64,000 nt of DNA from Lachnospiraceae bacterium (GTDB taxonomy: Bacteria; Bacillota; Clostridia; Lachnospirales; Lachnospiraceae), in the NCBI GenBank assembly GCA_024403615.1, contig JAKSRM010000005.1, forward strand, positions 62,001-126,000, read 5' to 3'. Both the position numbers and the translations under genes were made by a program. A model generated the notes under the pieces. It was not told the origin of the DNA. It ran no database searches and saw only the letters and a program-made list of their open reading frames with translations. Numbering within the stretch: the first letter of the stretch is position 1; each line of letters begins with the position of its first letter. This document shows positions 17,402-25,514 of this stretch, in pieces.

Positions 17402-19009
17402 TTAATCCCACTTTTCGTATTTATCACATAAGGAATTAATTCGCTCTGCAAATTTCTCCAGGTCTTTGTTGGCTCCATACTTGTTGGCTTCCACAACCTT
17501 CATCAGTCGTTGTGCAGCCACCAGAAGATTCTGGTAAGCAGCGCTGATTTTTTCTTTGACAGAGCTCTTCTTCGCAATTCGTTGCGGAGTCGCTACTTCA
17601 ATAAAGCTTTCCTGCAGAAGATCATAAACGTCTCCACTATATGGAGCGACCGCATCAAAACCCAATTTCTCGCGAACCGATTCTACGAAAGTATCACATA
17701 CTTTGTCATCGCCATGGTTTACGAAAACTTTCTTCGGCGGCATTTTAATGTTCCCCAACCAGCCTAACAGCTGGTCCCGGTCGGAATGTCCGCTAATGCC
17801 AGCCATTTCTGTGATTTTCGCATTTACTGCAATATCGTCATTAAATAATTTTACGCTTTCCACACCATCTAACAGCTTGCGGCCTAAAGTACCTTCCGAC
17901 TGATAGCCGACAAATACGATGGTGGATTCTTTTCTCCACAGGTTGTGCTTCAGGTGATGACGGATTCTACCAGCTTCACACATACCGGAAGCAGAAAGAA
18001 TTACCTTTGGCTCCTTGTCCACGTTAATCTGTTTGGATTCCTCAGAGGACAAGGACAGATGCAGGTTCTCAAACTTAATCGGATTGATTCCCTGATCCAG
18101 CAAGCTTAAGGTTTCCTCATCAAAGAATTCTCTTAATGGAGAAGCATATATTTCCGTAGCTTCTACTGCCAAAGGACTGTCTACATAAACCGGGAAGTTT
18201 GGATGCCCTTTAATCAGCTCCTGGTCTTTAATGATGCGGATTAAATACAGAAGAAGCTGAGTTCTGCCGATGGCGAAAGAAGGAATGACTACATTTCCAC
18301 CTCGGTCGAAGGTGTCCTGAATAATTTCCGTCAGCTGACCTACATAATCCGGTCTTGGACCATGGAGACGGTCGCCATAGGTAGATTCAATAATAACAAA
18401 ATCTGCTGCCTCTGGTTTTTCCGGGTCCTTAATCAATGGACGCTCTACGTTTCCTAAGTCGCCAGAGAACAGAACCGTTCTGGTTTCCCCATCTTCCGTA
18501 AGAGTAACCAGAATGCTGGAAGAGCCTAACAGATGGCCTGCATCCAGAAAACGAATGGTAATGTTTTCAAAAATCGGATAGTCCTGGTCATAATAGCATG
18601 GAACAAATTTCTTTACTGCCTCTTCTGCATCCAAGGTCGTATACATTGGTACCACCATAGATTTTCCGGAACGTTTCGCTTTACGGTTTTTCCACTCTGC
18701 GTCGCTCTCTTGAATATGGGCGGAGTCCCGCAACATAATGTCGCAAAGACGTCTGGTGGCTTCCGTTGCATAAATCGGTTTATCATAGCCGCTGGCTACC
18801 AGCGCCGGAATTTTTCCGGAATGGTCTATATGGGCATGAGTCAAAAGAACCGCATCAATCTCCTTCGCTGGAACCGGAATTTCGCAATTCAAATAAGTGT
18901 CTGCTCCCTGTTCCAGTCCACAGTCCACGATGATTTTCTTTCCACATGCTTCAATTAATGTGCAGGAACCGGTTACTTCATGGTCCGCACCGATAAATGT
19001 CAATTTCAT
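17402..19009 (-). CDS. Metallo-beta-lactamase / beta-CASP family RNase-like protein
   Basis: The 535-aa protein starts MKLTFIGADHEVTGSCTLIE and has the zinc motif HAHIDH (H58-H63), then SGDLGNVERPL, the beta-CASP region (VVIPSFAIGRTQLLLYLI, GMCEAGRIRHHL) and the C-terminal RMMBL motif (GISGHSDRDQLLGWL, VFVNHGD). This is the architecture of the YSH1/CPSF-73-like exonucleases and endonucleases that process RNA in bacteria and archaea. A C-terminal tail of about 80 residues is helical and charged. GGAGG lies 4 nt before the ATG at 19009; an in-frame TTG inside the ribosome site is not the start. The substrate RNA is unknown. Confidence 0.9.
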   Translation of the reverse strand: MKLTFIGADHEVTGSCTLIEACGKKIIVDCGLEQGADTYLNCEIPVPAKEIDAVLLTHAHIDHSGKIPALVASGYDKPIYATEATRRLCDIMLRDSAHIQESDAEWKNRKAKRSGKSMVVPMYTTLDAEEAVKKFVPCYYDQDYPIFENITIRFLDAGHLLGSSSILVTLTEDGETRTVLFSGDLGNVERPLIKDPEKPEAADFVIIESTYGDRLHGPRPDYVGQLTEIIQDTFDRGGNVVIPSFAIGRTQLLLYLIRIIKDQELIKGHPNFPVYVDSPLAVEATEIYASPLREFFDEETLSLLDQGINPIKFENLHLSLSSEESKQINVDKEPKVILSASGMCEAGRIRHHLKHNLWRKESTIVFVGYQSEGTLGRKLLDGVESVKLFNDDIAVNAKITEMAGISGHSDRDQLLGWLGNIKMPPKKVFVNHGDDKVCDTFVESVREKLGFDAVAPYSGDVYDLLQESFIEVATPQRIAKKSSVKEKISAAYQNLLVAAQRLMKVVEANKYGANKDLEKFAERINSLCDKYEKWD

Positions 19010-19034
19010 AATTACCTCCAATCTTACATGAGGT

Positions 19035-19102
19035 GACAGCCCGCGCTGTCTTACTTTTTATGTTGTTCTGCTTTGCAGAACGTTTCTGACGAAATGATTA
19101 TA
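19035..19102 (-). promoter_or_regulatory. Promoter and structured leader of the beta-CASP gene
   Basis: On the minus strand an extended -10 (TGGTATAAT, with TATAAT at 19102-19097) predicts a start near 19090. The leader then holds two hairpins: GTTCTGC-TTT-GCAGAAC (19065-19081) and GACAGC-CCGC-GCTGTC (19035-19050). Both precede the GGAGG site, so the leader could affect RNA stability or translation. A good -35 was not evident. Confidence 0.5.
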
Positions 19103-19163
19103 CCATATTTTTATGAATCAAGCACCTACCCGCAGGTCTTCATTAAATCTTCATAAAAATTCA

Positions 19164-19192
19164 TTTTTTCATGGTCGGTTCTGTTGTATAAT
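19164..19192 (+). promoter_or_regulatory. Promoter whose start site coincides with the carboxypeptidase ATG
   Basis: A perfect TATAAT at 19187-19192 ends 6 nt before the ATG at 19199, which puts the expected transcription start on the A of ATG. A weak T-rich -35 (TTTTTT, 19164-19169) is at 17-nt spacing. Confidence 0.55.
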
Positions 19193-19198
19193 GTCTAC

Positions 19199-20485
19199 AT
19201 GAAAAAATTTCTGAAAATAATACTTCCAAGCATCATCGCTTTTATATTGATATTGAGCTGGGCAGTTCCGGTTTTCGCAGACGAAACCAATGGTCCGATT
19301 TGGCCTTCTGCGCCGGAAGTGGATACCCGTTCTGTTTTTGTTACCGGCATTGATAATGACCTGATTTTCTTAGAAAAAGAAGCGGACACCCAACGCTATC
19401 CTGCCAGCACCACGAAAATTCTGACCTGCCTTCTGGCCTTGGAAAACTGCTCTTTAGACGAAACCGTTGTATTCTCTGAACGGGCTTTAGATCTGGAAGA
19501 AGCTGCTACCACCATTAATTCAGAAGTTGGCGAAGAAATGTCCATGAAGGACTGCCTTTACGGCTTGATGTTGGCTTCTGGGAATGATTGCGCTATGGCC
19601 ATTGCGGAACATGTAGGCGGTTCCATCGAAGGCTTCGCTGACATGATGAACGCGAAAGCCGCGGAACTGGGATGCACCAATTCCCATTTCGTAAATCCAT
19701 CTGGTCTTTTTGACGAAGACCATTACACCACGGCCCGGGACATGGCTCTGATTGCCAAGGCTGCTTTTAAGAATTCTACTTTTATTGACCTCATCAGCAC
19801 CTTTACCTATTCCATGGGACCGACAAATAAACACGACAAACGGAAATTCTCCAACTGGAACCTTTGCATTGATCCAGATTCCGATGCTTTTTCTCCAGAT
19901 GTTATCGGTGGCAAAACTGGTTTCTTGGATGAAGCCGGCCGTTGCCTGGTTACCTATGCAGAAAAAAATAACATGCCAATCGTCATTGTCCAGTTCTGGG
20001 GCGACTACACCGGCATCTTTACGGAAGCGAAAAATTTAGTTAATTTTATTTACAACTACTTCGGCATGCAGAACATTTCTCTGGATGAGAGCCGCTTCTC
20101 CTACGTTTCCCCTCAGGCAAAGCTGTCCCTGGATCCTTCCGGCCGAATTCTGACTCTTAACAATATGTCTCTGGAAACCTATGATTCCAATATCCGTTTC
20201 GCAGAAGACATGTCCGAAGAAGAAAAAGCTACGGCCTTGAACGGAAGCGAGAAAGAGTTGTTTGCCGTAATCGACTATTCTTATGCAGACCATGAGCTGG
20301 GAAGCATCAACGTTTACAAAGACGATCGGCTGACCACTCGAAAAGCTTCCTTCATCAACGTGTATACCATCAGCCCGTTATATGTCATCATCTTCGTGCT
20401 GATTGTAATTATTCTGTTGGTAATTTTCTCAACATCGAAAAAGAAAAAACGCAGAGCTCCTGCAACTGCACAAAAAAGAAAATAA
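19199..20485 (+). CDS. D-alanyl-D-alanine carboxypeptidase (penicillin-binding, S11 family)
   Basis: The 428-aa protein has a signal peptide (MKKFLKIILPSIIAFILILS, cleavage probably after VFA at residue 27) and the three penicillin-binding motifs: S70-T-T-K73, S127-G-N129 and K239-T-G241. A C-terminal membrane segment (YVIIFVLIVIILLVIF) and a basic tail anchor it, rather than the amphipathic helix of classical PBP5. It trims the terminal D-Ala of cell-wall pentapeptides on the outer face of the membrane. No Shine-Dalgarno site precedes the ATG. It is on the opposite strand to most neighbours and starts divergently from the RNase-like gene. Confidence 0.93.
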   Translation: MKKFLKIILPSIIAFILILSWAVPVFADETNGPIWPSAPEVDTRSVFVTGIDNDLIFLEKEADTQRYPASTTKILTCLLALENCSLDETVVFSERALDLEEAATTINSEVGEEMSMKDCLYGLMLASGNDCAMAIAEHVGGSIEGFADMMNAKAAELGCTNSHFVNPSGLFDEDHYTTARDMALIAKAAFKNSTFIDLISTFTYSMGPTNKHDKRKFSNWNLCIDPDSDAFSPDVIGGKTGFLDEAGRCLVTYAEKNNMPIVIVQFWGDYTGIFTEAKNLVNFIYNYFGMQNISLDESRFSYVSPQAKLSLDPSGRILTLNNMSLETYDSNIRFAEDMSEEEKATALNGSEKELFAVIDYSYADHELGSINVYKDDRLTTRKASFINVYTISPLYVIIFVLIVIILLVIFSTSKKKKRRAPATAQKRK

Positions 20486-20495
20486 ATGTTAAAAA

Positions 20496-20519
20496 AAGGC
20501 GCACCTTTCGGTGCGCCTT
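20496..20519. terminator. Bidirectional terminator AAGGCGCACC-TTTC-GGTGCGCCTT
   Basis: A 10-bp perfect stem with a 4-nt loop has an A-run to the left (20491-20497) and T-rich DNA to the right. It lies between convergent genes and can end transcription from both sides. Confidence 0.88.
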
Positions 20520-20539
20520 AATCATTTTACAGGTTCTGT

Positions 20540-21337
20540 TTATTCAGGGATGGATTCTTCTTCCAATTCTTCGGCTTCTTTCCCTTTTTCATCGCCAGTG
20601 AAAACGTTCTCTATTCCTTCGATGTCTTCCAGATGTCTTTTCTGACAGTTCTTACAAAGCGCGGTGGCTTTCTGTTCGAACGCCGTATCAACTGTGCCAC
20701 TGTAAATGGTGTCATCCACTGCGTTTTTGAGTGAATAACAGTCGGAATCAATATGGTACTTATGTACTGTGTTACCATGTACAGTCCAATAAACAGTAGT
20801 GTCACCAAGAGCATTCTGTGCCGCCTGCAGCTGCTCAGAAGAAACAGGATTCCAGGTGTAGGAAGTCAATCCTGCTATAGCAAGCGCAATAGCTGCAACT
20901 ACCACAGCAATGATTTTTGTCTTCTTGTCATTGTTCTTGTCGGTAAGAGCTATAATGATAAATGGAACGAAAGCGATTACCGAAACGATAACGCCAATAT
21001 TGTTCCACAGCCAGAACTTAACTTTATCCTTTTCCGATGCCGGATCGATGCGGTTGGATTTTTTCCAAAGCTGGGAGCCGATAACCACGCAGATGAGGTC
21101 AAGAACAAGCGCGATTATGCACTGCCACAACGGTGATAAGAATGTAATACCAAGTTTGCTCTTTAATCCAAGTATTGCGACTACCTCGAATCCAATACCC
21201 AATATCCATAAGATTATTGCACCCACACGAAGACCGCCGGCATTGCCTGTAGGAGTCTTCTGCTTAATGGTTGCTGCCGCCTTTTTGGAATCCTCATTTT
21301 CCGGTACAGCAACAATTTTTTTCTCTTTATCTGCCAT
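20540..21337 (-). CDS. Membrane protein of unknown function with a His/Cys motif domain at the C-terminus
   Basis: The 265-aa protein has a charged N-terminus and four predicted membrane segments (about 38-60, 70-88, 108-130 and 142-162). The soluble C-terminal part contains VYWTVHGNTVHKYHIDSDCY followed by LCKNCQKRH. The pattern VY-x-T-x2-G ... H-x(3-4)-DC-x2-L ... C-x2-C also occurs twice in the TadE-like protein at 59997-60950, so this is a small recurring domain, perhaps metal-binding. A GGGAGG site precedes the ATG. It is monocistronic between a terminator and an AT-rich upstream region. No function can be assigned. Confidence 0.6.
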   Translation of the reverse strand: MADKEKKIVAVPENEDSKKAAATIKQKTPTGNAGGLRVGAIILWILGIGFEVVAILGLKSKLGITFLSPLWQCIIALVLDLICVVIGSQLWKKSNRIDPASEKDKVKFWLWNNIGVIVSVIAFVPFIIIALTDKNNDKKTKIIAVVVAAIALAIAGLTSYTWNPVSSEQLQAAQNALGDTTVYWTVHGNTVHKYHIDSDCYSLKNAVDDTIYSGTVDTAFEQKATALCKNCQKRHLEDIEGIENVFTGDEKGKEAEELEEESIPE

Positions 21338-21387
21338 TTTGAAACCTCCCTTTTTATTTTTACAATAAAAGTATAACGCCCAATATA

Positions 21388-21432
21388 TCGTACAATTACG
21401 ATACCCTTACGATTAATACTATATCATGATAT
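21388..21432. promoter_or_regulatory. Two short palindromes in the AT-rich gap upstream of the membrane protein
   Basis: TCGTA-CAAT-TACGA (21388-21401) and ATATCATGATAT (21421-21432) lie 50-95 nt upstream of the gene ending at 20540. A TATACT-like minus-strand -10 lies near 21375. They may be operator sites. The rest of 21338-21610 shows nothing further. Confidence 0.35.
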
Positions 21433-21610
21433 GGTAATTTGTCTCAATTTTTTTATAATAATCTGCCGTTTCCGTTATCAAATATATGTTATTATGCTGT
21501 TTTTGTCCTTTTTTCAAATGAATAAACCGTATTTTAGCTATATTAGAACAAATGGCGCCCGCCTTATTATTTGCAAATATTCACTTTTATAAATCAAGCG
21601 CCACGATTAA

Positions 21611-22330
21611 TTAAAATAATCCGCTAAAATTCTCTGCTGTCAGAAGCGCTACTTTCGCATCTTCCTGTTTTCTCTTGGTGCAGATGGCCATTCGGTAACT
21701 GTTATCAAACTTCCAGTCCGCATTTTCAATTTCATTGGATTTATAAATATGGACATAGCGTTTCTTTAAGTCTGCACGCTGGGTTTCCATCTTGTCTTCG
21801 CTAACCATGAACTCTCCCGGCCGAATTGCTAGACCACAGCCTAAATTTTTCAAATAGCTTTCTTTCGTTACCCAACACTCGTAGAAATACTTTTTCTTTT
21901 CTTCTGGATTGGTAACAAAACTTAAAACCAGAACTTCCTGCTCATGAAGAATTTTGTCCATGTGCTCTACATCTCTTGTCTTTACGCACTCGATGTCGAT
22001 GCCCACTGGCTCATCGGATACTGCACAAGCAGCATACTCTTTGGAATGAGAAAGATTAAAGTACAGTGGCTGTTCTTCGCCATTCACTTTTACTTTGGAT
22101 TCCAATAATAAATTTCCGGATTCTTCTTCTTTAATCTGAAGCGGAAGGGCAACTTCGCCATCCAACTGCTTTAAGGCATAGATGAGCAAAAGTTCTACTG
22201 CTGCAGAAAGCTGCTTATCGTCTTCCTGTTTTACTTTTTCTATTTTCTGCAAACGGCCTTCCGAAAAAATAGAAGGGTCGTATGCAATATGTTCCAACTG
22301 ATTTCTGTTTAAAATATAAGCTCGGATCAT
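21611..22330 (-). CDS. 4'-phosphopantetheinyl transferase superfamily protein (Sfp-like)
   Basis: Translation from the ATG at 22330 gives 239 aa, the Sfp length. The motifs FNLSHS (91-96), VGIDIE (109-114; D112 and E114 bind Mg) and W153VTKES (K156, E157) are those of Sfp/HetI-type transferases, which move phosphopantetheine from CoA to a carrier protein serine. The start overlaps the metal permease stop as ATGA, so it is translationally coupled. A longer open frame to 22447 overlaps the permease and lacks a ribosome site. No carrier protein or synthase gene is in the window, so its target is unknown. Confidence 0.88.
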   Translation of the reverse strand: MIRAYILNRNQLEHIAYDPSIFSEGRLQKIEKVKQEDDKQLSAAVELLLIYALKQLDGEVALPLQIKEEESGNLLLESKVKVNGEEQPLYFNLSHSKEYAACAVSDEPVGIDIECVKTRDVEHMDKILHEQEVLVLSFVTNPEEKKKYFYECWVTKESYLKNLGCGLAIRPGEFMVSEDKMETQRADLKKRYVHIYKSNEIENADWKFDNSYRMAICTKRKQEDAKVALLTAENFSGLF

Positions 22331-23142
22331 TTTTTCAATTTCCCCACAATATAGAAAATAATAAATGCAATAATATTGATAACGACTACCGTCGCGCCTA
22401 CTGGTGTGGCAATGATGTAAGAAAGGAAAATTCCAATTACAAAACAAACCACGGCCAGAATGGCTGCACAGATGGTAACTTTTTTATAATTCTTAAACAC
22501 CCGCATAGAGGAAAGGGCCGGGAAAATAATAAGAGCGGAAATTAATAAGGCGCCCATTAATCTCATTCCCAGAACAATGGTGACTGCTGTCAACAGGGCA
22601 ATCAGCATGTTGTAAATGCCAGACCGCATCTGAGTAGCTTTCGCAAAATTCTCATCGAAGGTTACGGCAAAAATCCGGTTGTAGAACAAAACGAAGAGAA
22701 CGATTACGACAACGCAAAGAATAACGGAAAGCCAAAGGTTTTCCTTATCGATAGCCAAAATGCTACCAAACATGTAATTATAAATGTCGATATTTACACC
22801 CGTTGTCAGAGAAACAACCAAAATACCAATGGCCAAAGCGCCTGTAGAAATCAAAGCGATGGCTGCATCTCCTTTGATTCGGGTATTTTCATTGAGTCGC
22901 AACAGGAAAAAGGCTGCAATAATTACAACGGGAATGGAAACTGCCATTGGCGCCCAGTTGAAGGCGGTAGCTACGGCCAAAGCGCCAAAGCCCACATGGC
23001 TCAGACCGTCACCAATCATGGAATAACGTTTCAATACCAGGCTGACACCCATCACTGCTGCACACAAAGAAATCAGAATGCCACAGACAATGGCCCTCAC
23101 CATAAACGGATAGAAGAATATTTCAGCGATTACTCTAAACAT
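22327..23142 (-). CDS. Zinc/manganese-type metal ABC transporter permease (ZnuB/MntB family)
   Basis: The 271-aa membrane protein starts MFRVIAEIFFYPFMVRAIVC and contains KRYSMIGDGLSHVGFGALAV, the ABC-3 family signature, with about eight hydrophobic segments. It pairs with the ATPase gene it overlaps by 8 nt and would move a divalent metal inward. GGAGGAG precedes the ATG at 23142. No substrate-binding lipoprotein (ZnuA) gene is nearby, so it must be supplied from elsewhere. Confidence 0.9.
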   Translation of the reverse strand: MFRVIAEIFFYPFMVRAIVCGILISLCAAVMGVSLVLKRYSMIGDGLSHVGFGALAVATAFNWAPMAVSIPVVIIAAFFLLRLNENTRIKGDAAIALISTGALAIGILVVSLTTGVNIDIYNYMFGSILAIDKENLWLSVILCVVVIVLFVLFYNRIFAVTFDENFAKATQMRSGIYNMLIALLTAVTIVLGMRLMGALLISALIIFPALSSMRVFKNYKKVTICAAILAVVCFVIGIFLSYIIATPVGATVVVINIIAFIIFYIVGKLKK

Positions 23143-24028
23143 GGTTCTCCTCCTGTCCTGCTGCCATAACCTCTGCCTCATGAGCTTCCTCCTCGCAGAT
23201 TTCGCAATCATGATCATGCATATGCGCATGGGTATGACCTAACAGATGCTCCTGCTCATTGCAGATTTCACAATTGTCGTCATGATGCAGATGTCCCGGA
23301 ATGTGGCACAGATAGTGCTCGCACAGTTCCGTATGTCGATACTCCTCGGTAGTTCCGAAAAAGTCCATGTCCTTATTCAGATGAAGCACATGGTTGGAAT
23401 ATTCTAAAGCGGCCTCGATGTCATGAGAAATCATAACGATGGTGATTCCGATTTCATTCAAGGTCCGGATAATTTCATACATATCCAGGGTTACTTTCGG
23501 ATCCAGTCCGGCTACTGGTTCATCCAGGAATAAAATGTCCTGGGTGGAACAAAGGGCCCTGGCCAAAAGTACTCTCTGCTGCTGTCCGCCGGAAAGCTCC
23601 ATATAAGAAGCCTTTTTCAGGTCCGAAATTCCCAGACTTTCCATCGCGCTCAGCGCTTTTTTCTTATCTTCCTTTGTGTAAAACGGCTTGAAGGCTTTTC
23701 CATTTAAGGTTCCAGATAAAACGATTTCCATAACCGTCGCCGGAAAATCTTTTTGGAAGTTGGTCTGCTGTGGCAGATAACCGATTTTATGAACTCTCTT
23801 ACAAGAAGCGTCCGCGCTTTTTCCAACACTGCAACCGTCACCAAAAAGGACCTGACCTTTGTCCGGTTTTTTCAGTCCCAGAAGGGTTTTCATCAGCGTA
23901 GTCTTACCAGATCCGTTTTCTCCAAGAATACACAAATAGTCTCCGGCGTTGATACTAAAAGATACGTCGGAAACTATTGTTTTTCCTTCATAGGATACAG
24001 ATAAATTTTTACAATCAATAATACTCAT
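23135..24028 (-). CDS. Metal ABC transporter ATP-binding protein (ZnuC family) with a His/Cys-rich tail
   Basis: The 297-aa protein has Walker A GENGSGKTT (36-44), the signature LSGGQQQR and Walker B ILFLDEP. After the normal ATPase fold ends near residue 235 there is an extra tail of about 60 residues rich in His, Cys and acidic residues. It contains HLHHDD-x-CEIC, HTHAHMHDHD and a second CEIC. The tail looks like a cytoplasmic metal-binding or metal-sensing extension, which supports a zinc-type substrate. The start codon shares one base with the livF stop, so it is read as part of the liv operon. Confidence 0.9.
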   Translation of the reverse strand: MSIIDCKNLSVSYEGKTIVSDVSFSINAGDYLCILGENGSGKTTLMKTLLGLKKPDKGQVLFGDGCSVGKSADASCKRVHKIGYLPQQTNFQKDFPATVMEIVLSGTLNGKAFKPFYTKEDKKKALSAMESLGISDLKKASYMELSGGQQQRVLLARALCSTQDILFLDEPVAGLDPKVTLDMYEIIRTLNEIGITIVMISHDIEAALEYSNHVLHLNKDMDFFGTTEEYRHTELCEHYLCHIPGHLHHDDNCEICNEQEHLLGHTHAHMHDHDCEICEEEAHEAEVMAAGQEENHV

Positions 24029-24738
24029 CAGCCACCTAAGTAAGCTTTCTTGATTTCCTCAGAACCAGCAAGTTCTGCACCAGTTCCCTGATGGGTAATT
24101 TCACCATTCGCCAAAACGTAAGCTCTGTCTGCAATAGCTAAAGCCTTCTCTGCATTCTGCTCAACTAAAAGAATGGTAATACCTTTCTTGTTCATGTCTT
24201 TGATGATGTCAAATACCTGGCTAACCAGCAATGGAGAAAGTCCCATAGAAGGCTCATCCAACATTAACAGTTTCGGGTTTGCCATCAGGGCACGGCTCAT
24301 TGCCAGCATCTGCTGCTCACCACCGGATAAGGTTCCTGCAATCTGGCTTCTTCTTTCCTGCAGGATTGGGAACTGTTCGAAACAGTTCTCGATTCTCTCT
24401 TTAATAACATTCGCATCTTTTTCCAGATATGCGCCTAACATCAGATTATCATATACGGTCAGTTCCTGGAAAATACGTCTTCCTTCCGGAACCTGGCTCA
24501 TGCCCATACCTACGATTTTGTGGGATGGGAACTTTGTGATATCTGTGCCTTCATATACAATTGAACCGCCTTTGGAAGGAATGAGTCCGATAACGGTCTG
24601 CATGGTTGTAGTTTTTCCTGCGCCGTTGGCACCAATCAGCGTTACGATCTCGCCTTCGTTTACTTCGAAACTGATTCCTTTAAGGGCCTGAATTACTCCA
24701 TAATAAACCTGAAGGTCTTTTACTTCTAATAATGCCAT
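24028..24738 (-). CDS. livF: Branched-chain amino acid ABC transporter ATP-binding protein LivF
   Basis: The 236-aa protein starts MALLEVKDLQVYYGVIQALK and has Walker A GANGAGKTT, the signature LSGGEQQMLAMSRAL and LLMLDEPSMGLSP. This is the LivF type that works with LivG. GGAGG lies 9 nt before the ATG at 24738. It is 4 nt after livG and its stop overlaps the metal ATPase start by 1 nt. Confidence 0.95.
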   Translation of the reverse strand: MALLEVKDLQVYYGVIQALKGISFEVNEGEIVTLIGANGAGKTTTMQTVIGLIPSKGGSIVYEGTDITKFPSHKIVGMGMSQVPEGRRIFQELTVYDNLMLGAYLEKDANVIKERIENCFEQFPILQERRSQIAGTLSGGEQQMLAMSRALMANPKLLMLDEPSMGLSPLLVSQVFDIIKDMNKKGITILLVEQNAEKALAIADRAYVLANGEITHQGTGAELAGSEEIKKAYLGG

Positions 24739-24742
24739 ATGG

Positions 24743-25513
24743 TCAACCTCCAATGTATGCTTTGATAACTTCCGGATCGTTCAGACAATCCTCTGTCTTA
24801 CCTTGTGCCAATACGGTACCAAAGTTCAGAACCGTCAGTTCTTCACAAAGACCGGAAACGAATTTCATATCATGCTCGATTAAGAGAACGGTTAAATCGA
24901 ATTCATCACGAATTTTCTTAACGATTCTTACCAGATCCGCTGTTTCCTGCGGGTTCATACCAGCTGCAGGCTCATCCAAAAGAAGAAGCTTTGGATTGGT
25001 AGCTAAAGCTCTGGCAATTTCCAGTTTTCTCTGTTTACCATAAGGCAGGTTGCATGCTAAGTTATTTCTTTCTTCATCCAGTCCAAATACTTTCAGAATT
25101 TCACGAGCGTGTTCCTGCATTGCCTTTTCTGTTTTGAAATGTTTTGGCAGACGGAACATACTAGTTAAGAAATTGCATTTATACTGTGGCTGGTTGTGAA
25201 GTCCAACCATAACGTTTCGGATTACGGACATGTTGCTGAACAGACGGATATTCTGGAAGGTTCTTGCGATTCCTTTATGGTTAATCTGTTCCTGAGTTTT
25301 TCCTTTCAGTTCTTCTCCATCCAAGTAGAAGGTTCCTGTGGTAGGAATATATACACCAGTCAGCATGTTGAATACGGTAGTTTTTCCAGCGCCATTCGGG
25401 CCTACCATACCGTAAATCTGTCCTTTTTTAATTTTAATATTTGCATTCTGAACGGCTTTCAAACCACCGAAGGAGATTCCTAAGTCTTTTGTCTCTAAAA
25501 TATATTCTGACAT
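24743..25513 (-). CDS. livG: Branched-chain amino acid ABC transporter ATP-binding protein LivG
   Basis: The 256-aa protein has Walker A GPNGAGKTTVFNMLTGVY, the LivG-specific RTFQNIRLFSNMSVIRNVMVG and LLLDEPAAGMNPQE. It lacks a strict LSGGQ, having LPYGKQRKLEIARAL as LivG proteins do. It sits between livM (1-nt gap) and livF. Confidence 0.95.
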   Translation of the reverse strand: MSEYILETKDLGISFGGLKAVQNANIKIKKGQIYGMVGPNGAGKTTVFNMLTGVYIPTTGTFYLDGEELKGKTQEQINHKGIARTFQNIRLFSNMSVIRNVMVGLHNQPQYKCNFLTSMFRLPKHFKTEKAMQEHAREILKVFGLDEERNNLACNLPYGKQRKLEIARALATNPKLLLLDEPAAGMNPQETADLVRIVKKIRDEFDLTVLLIEHDMKFVSGLCEELTVLNFGTVLAQGKTEDCLNDPEVIKAYIGG

Positions 25514-25514
25514 T

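Noticed and set aside
21541-21610. GGCGC/GCGCC arms after the phosphopantetheinyl transferase gene, considered as a terminator
   Set aside because: The loop is about 40 nt and there is no U-tract.
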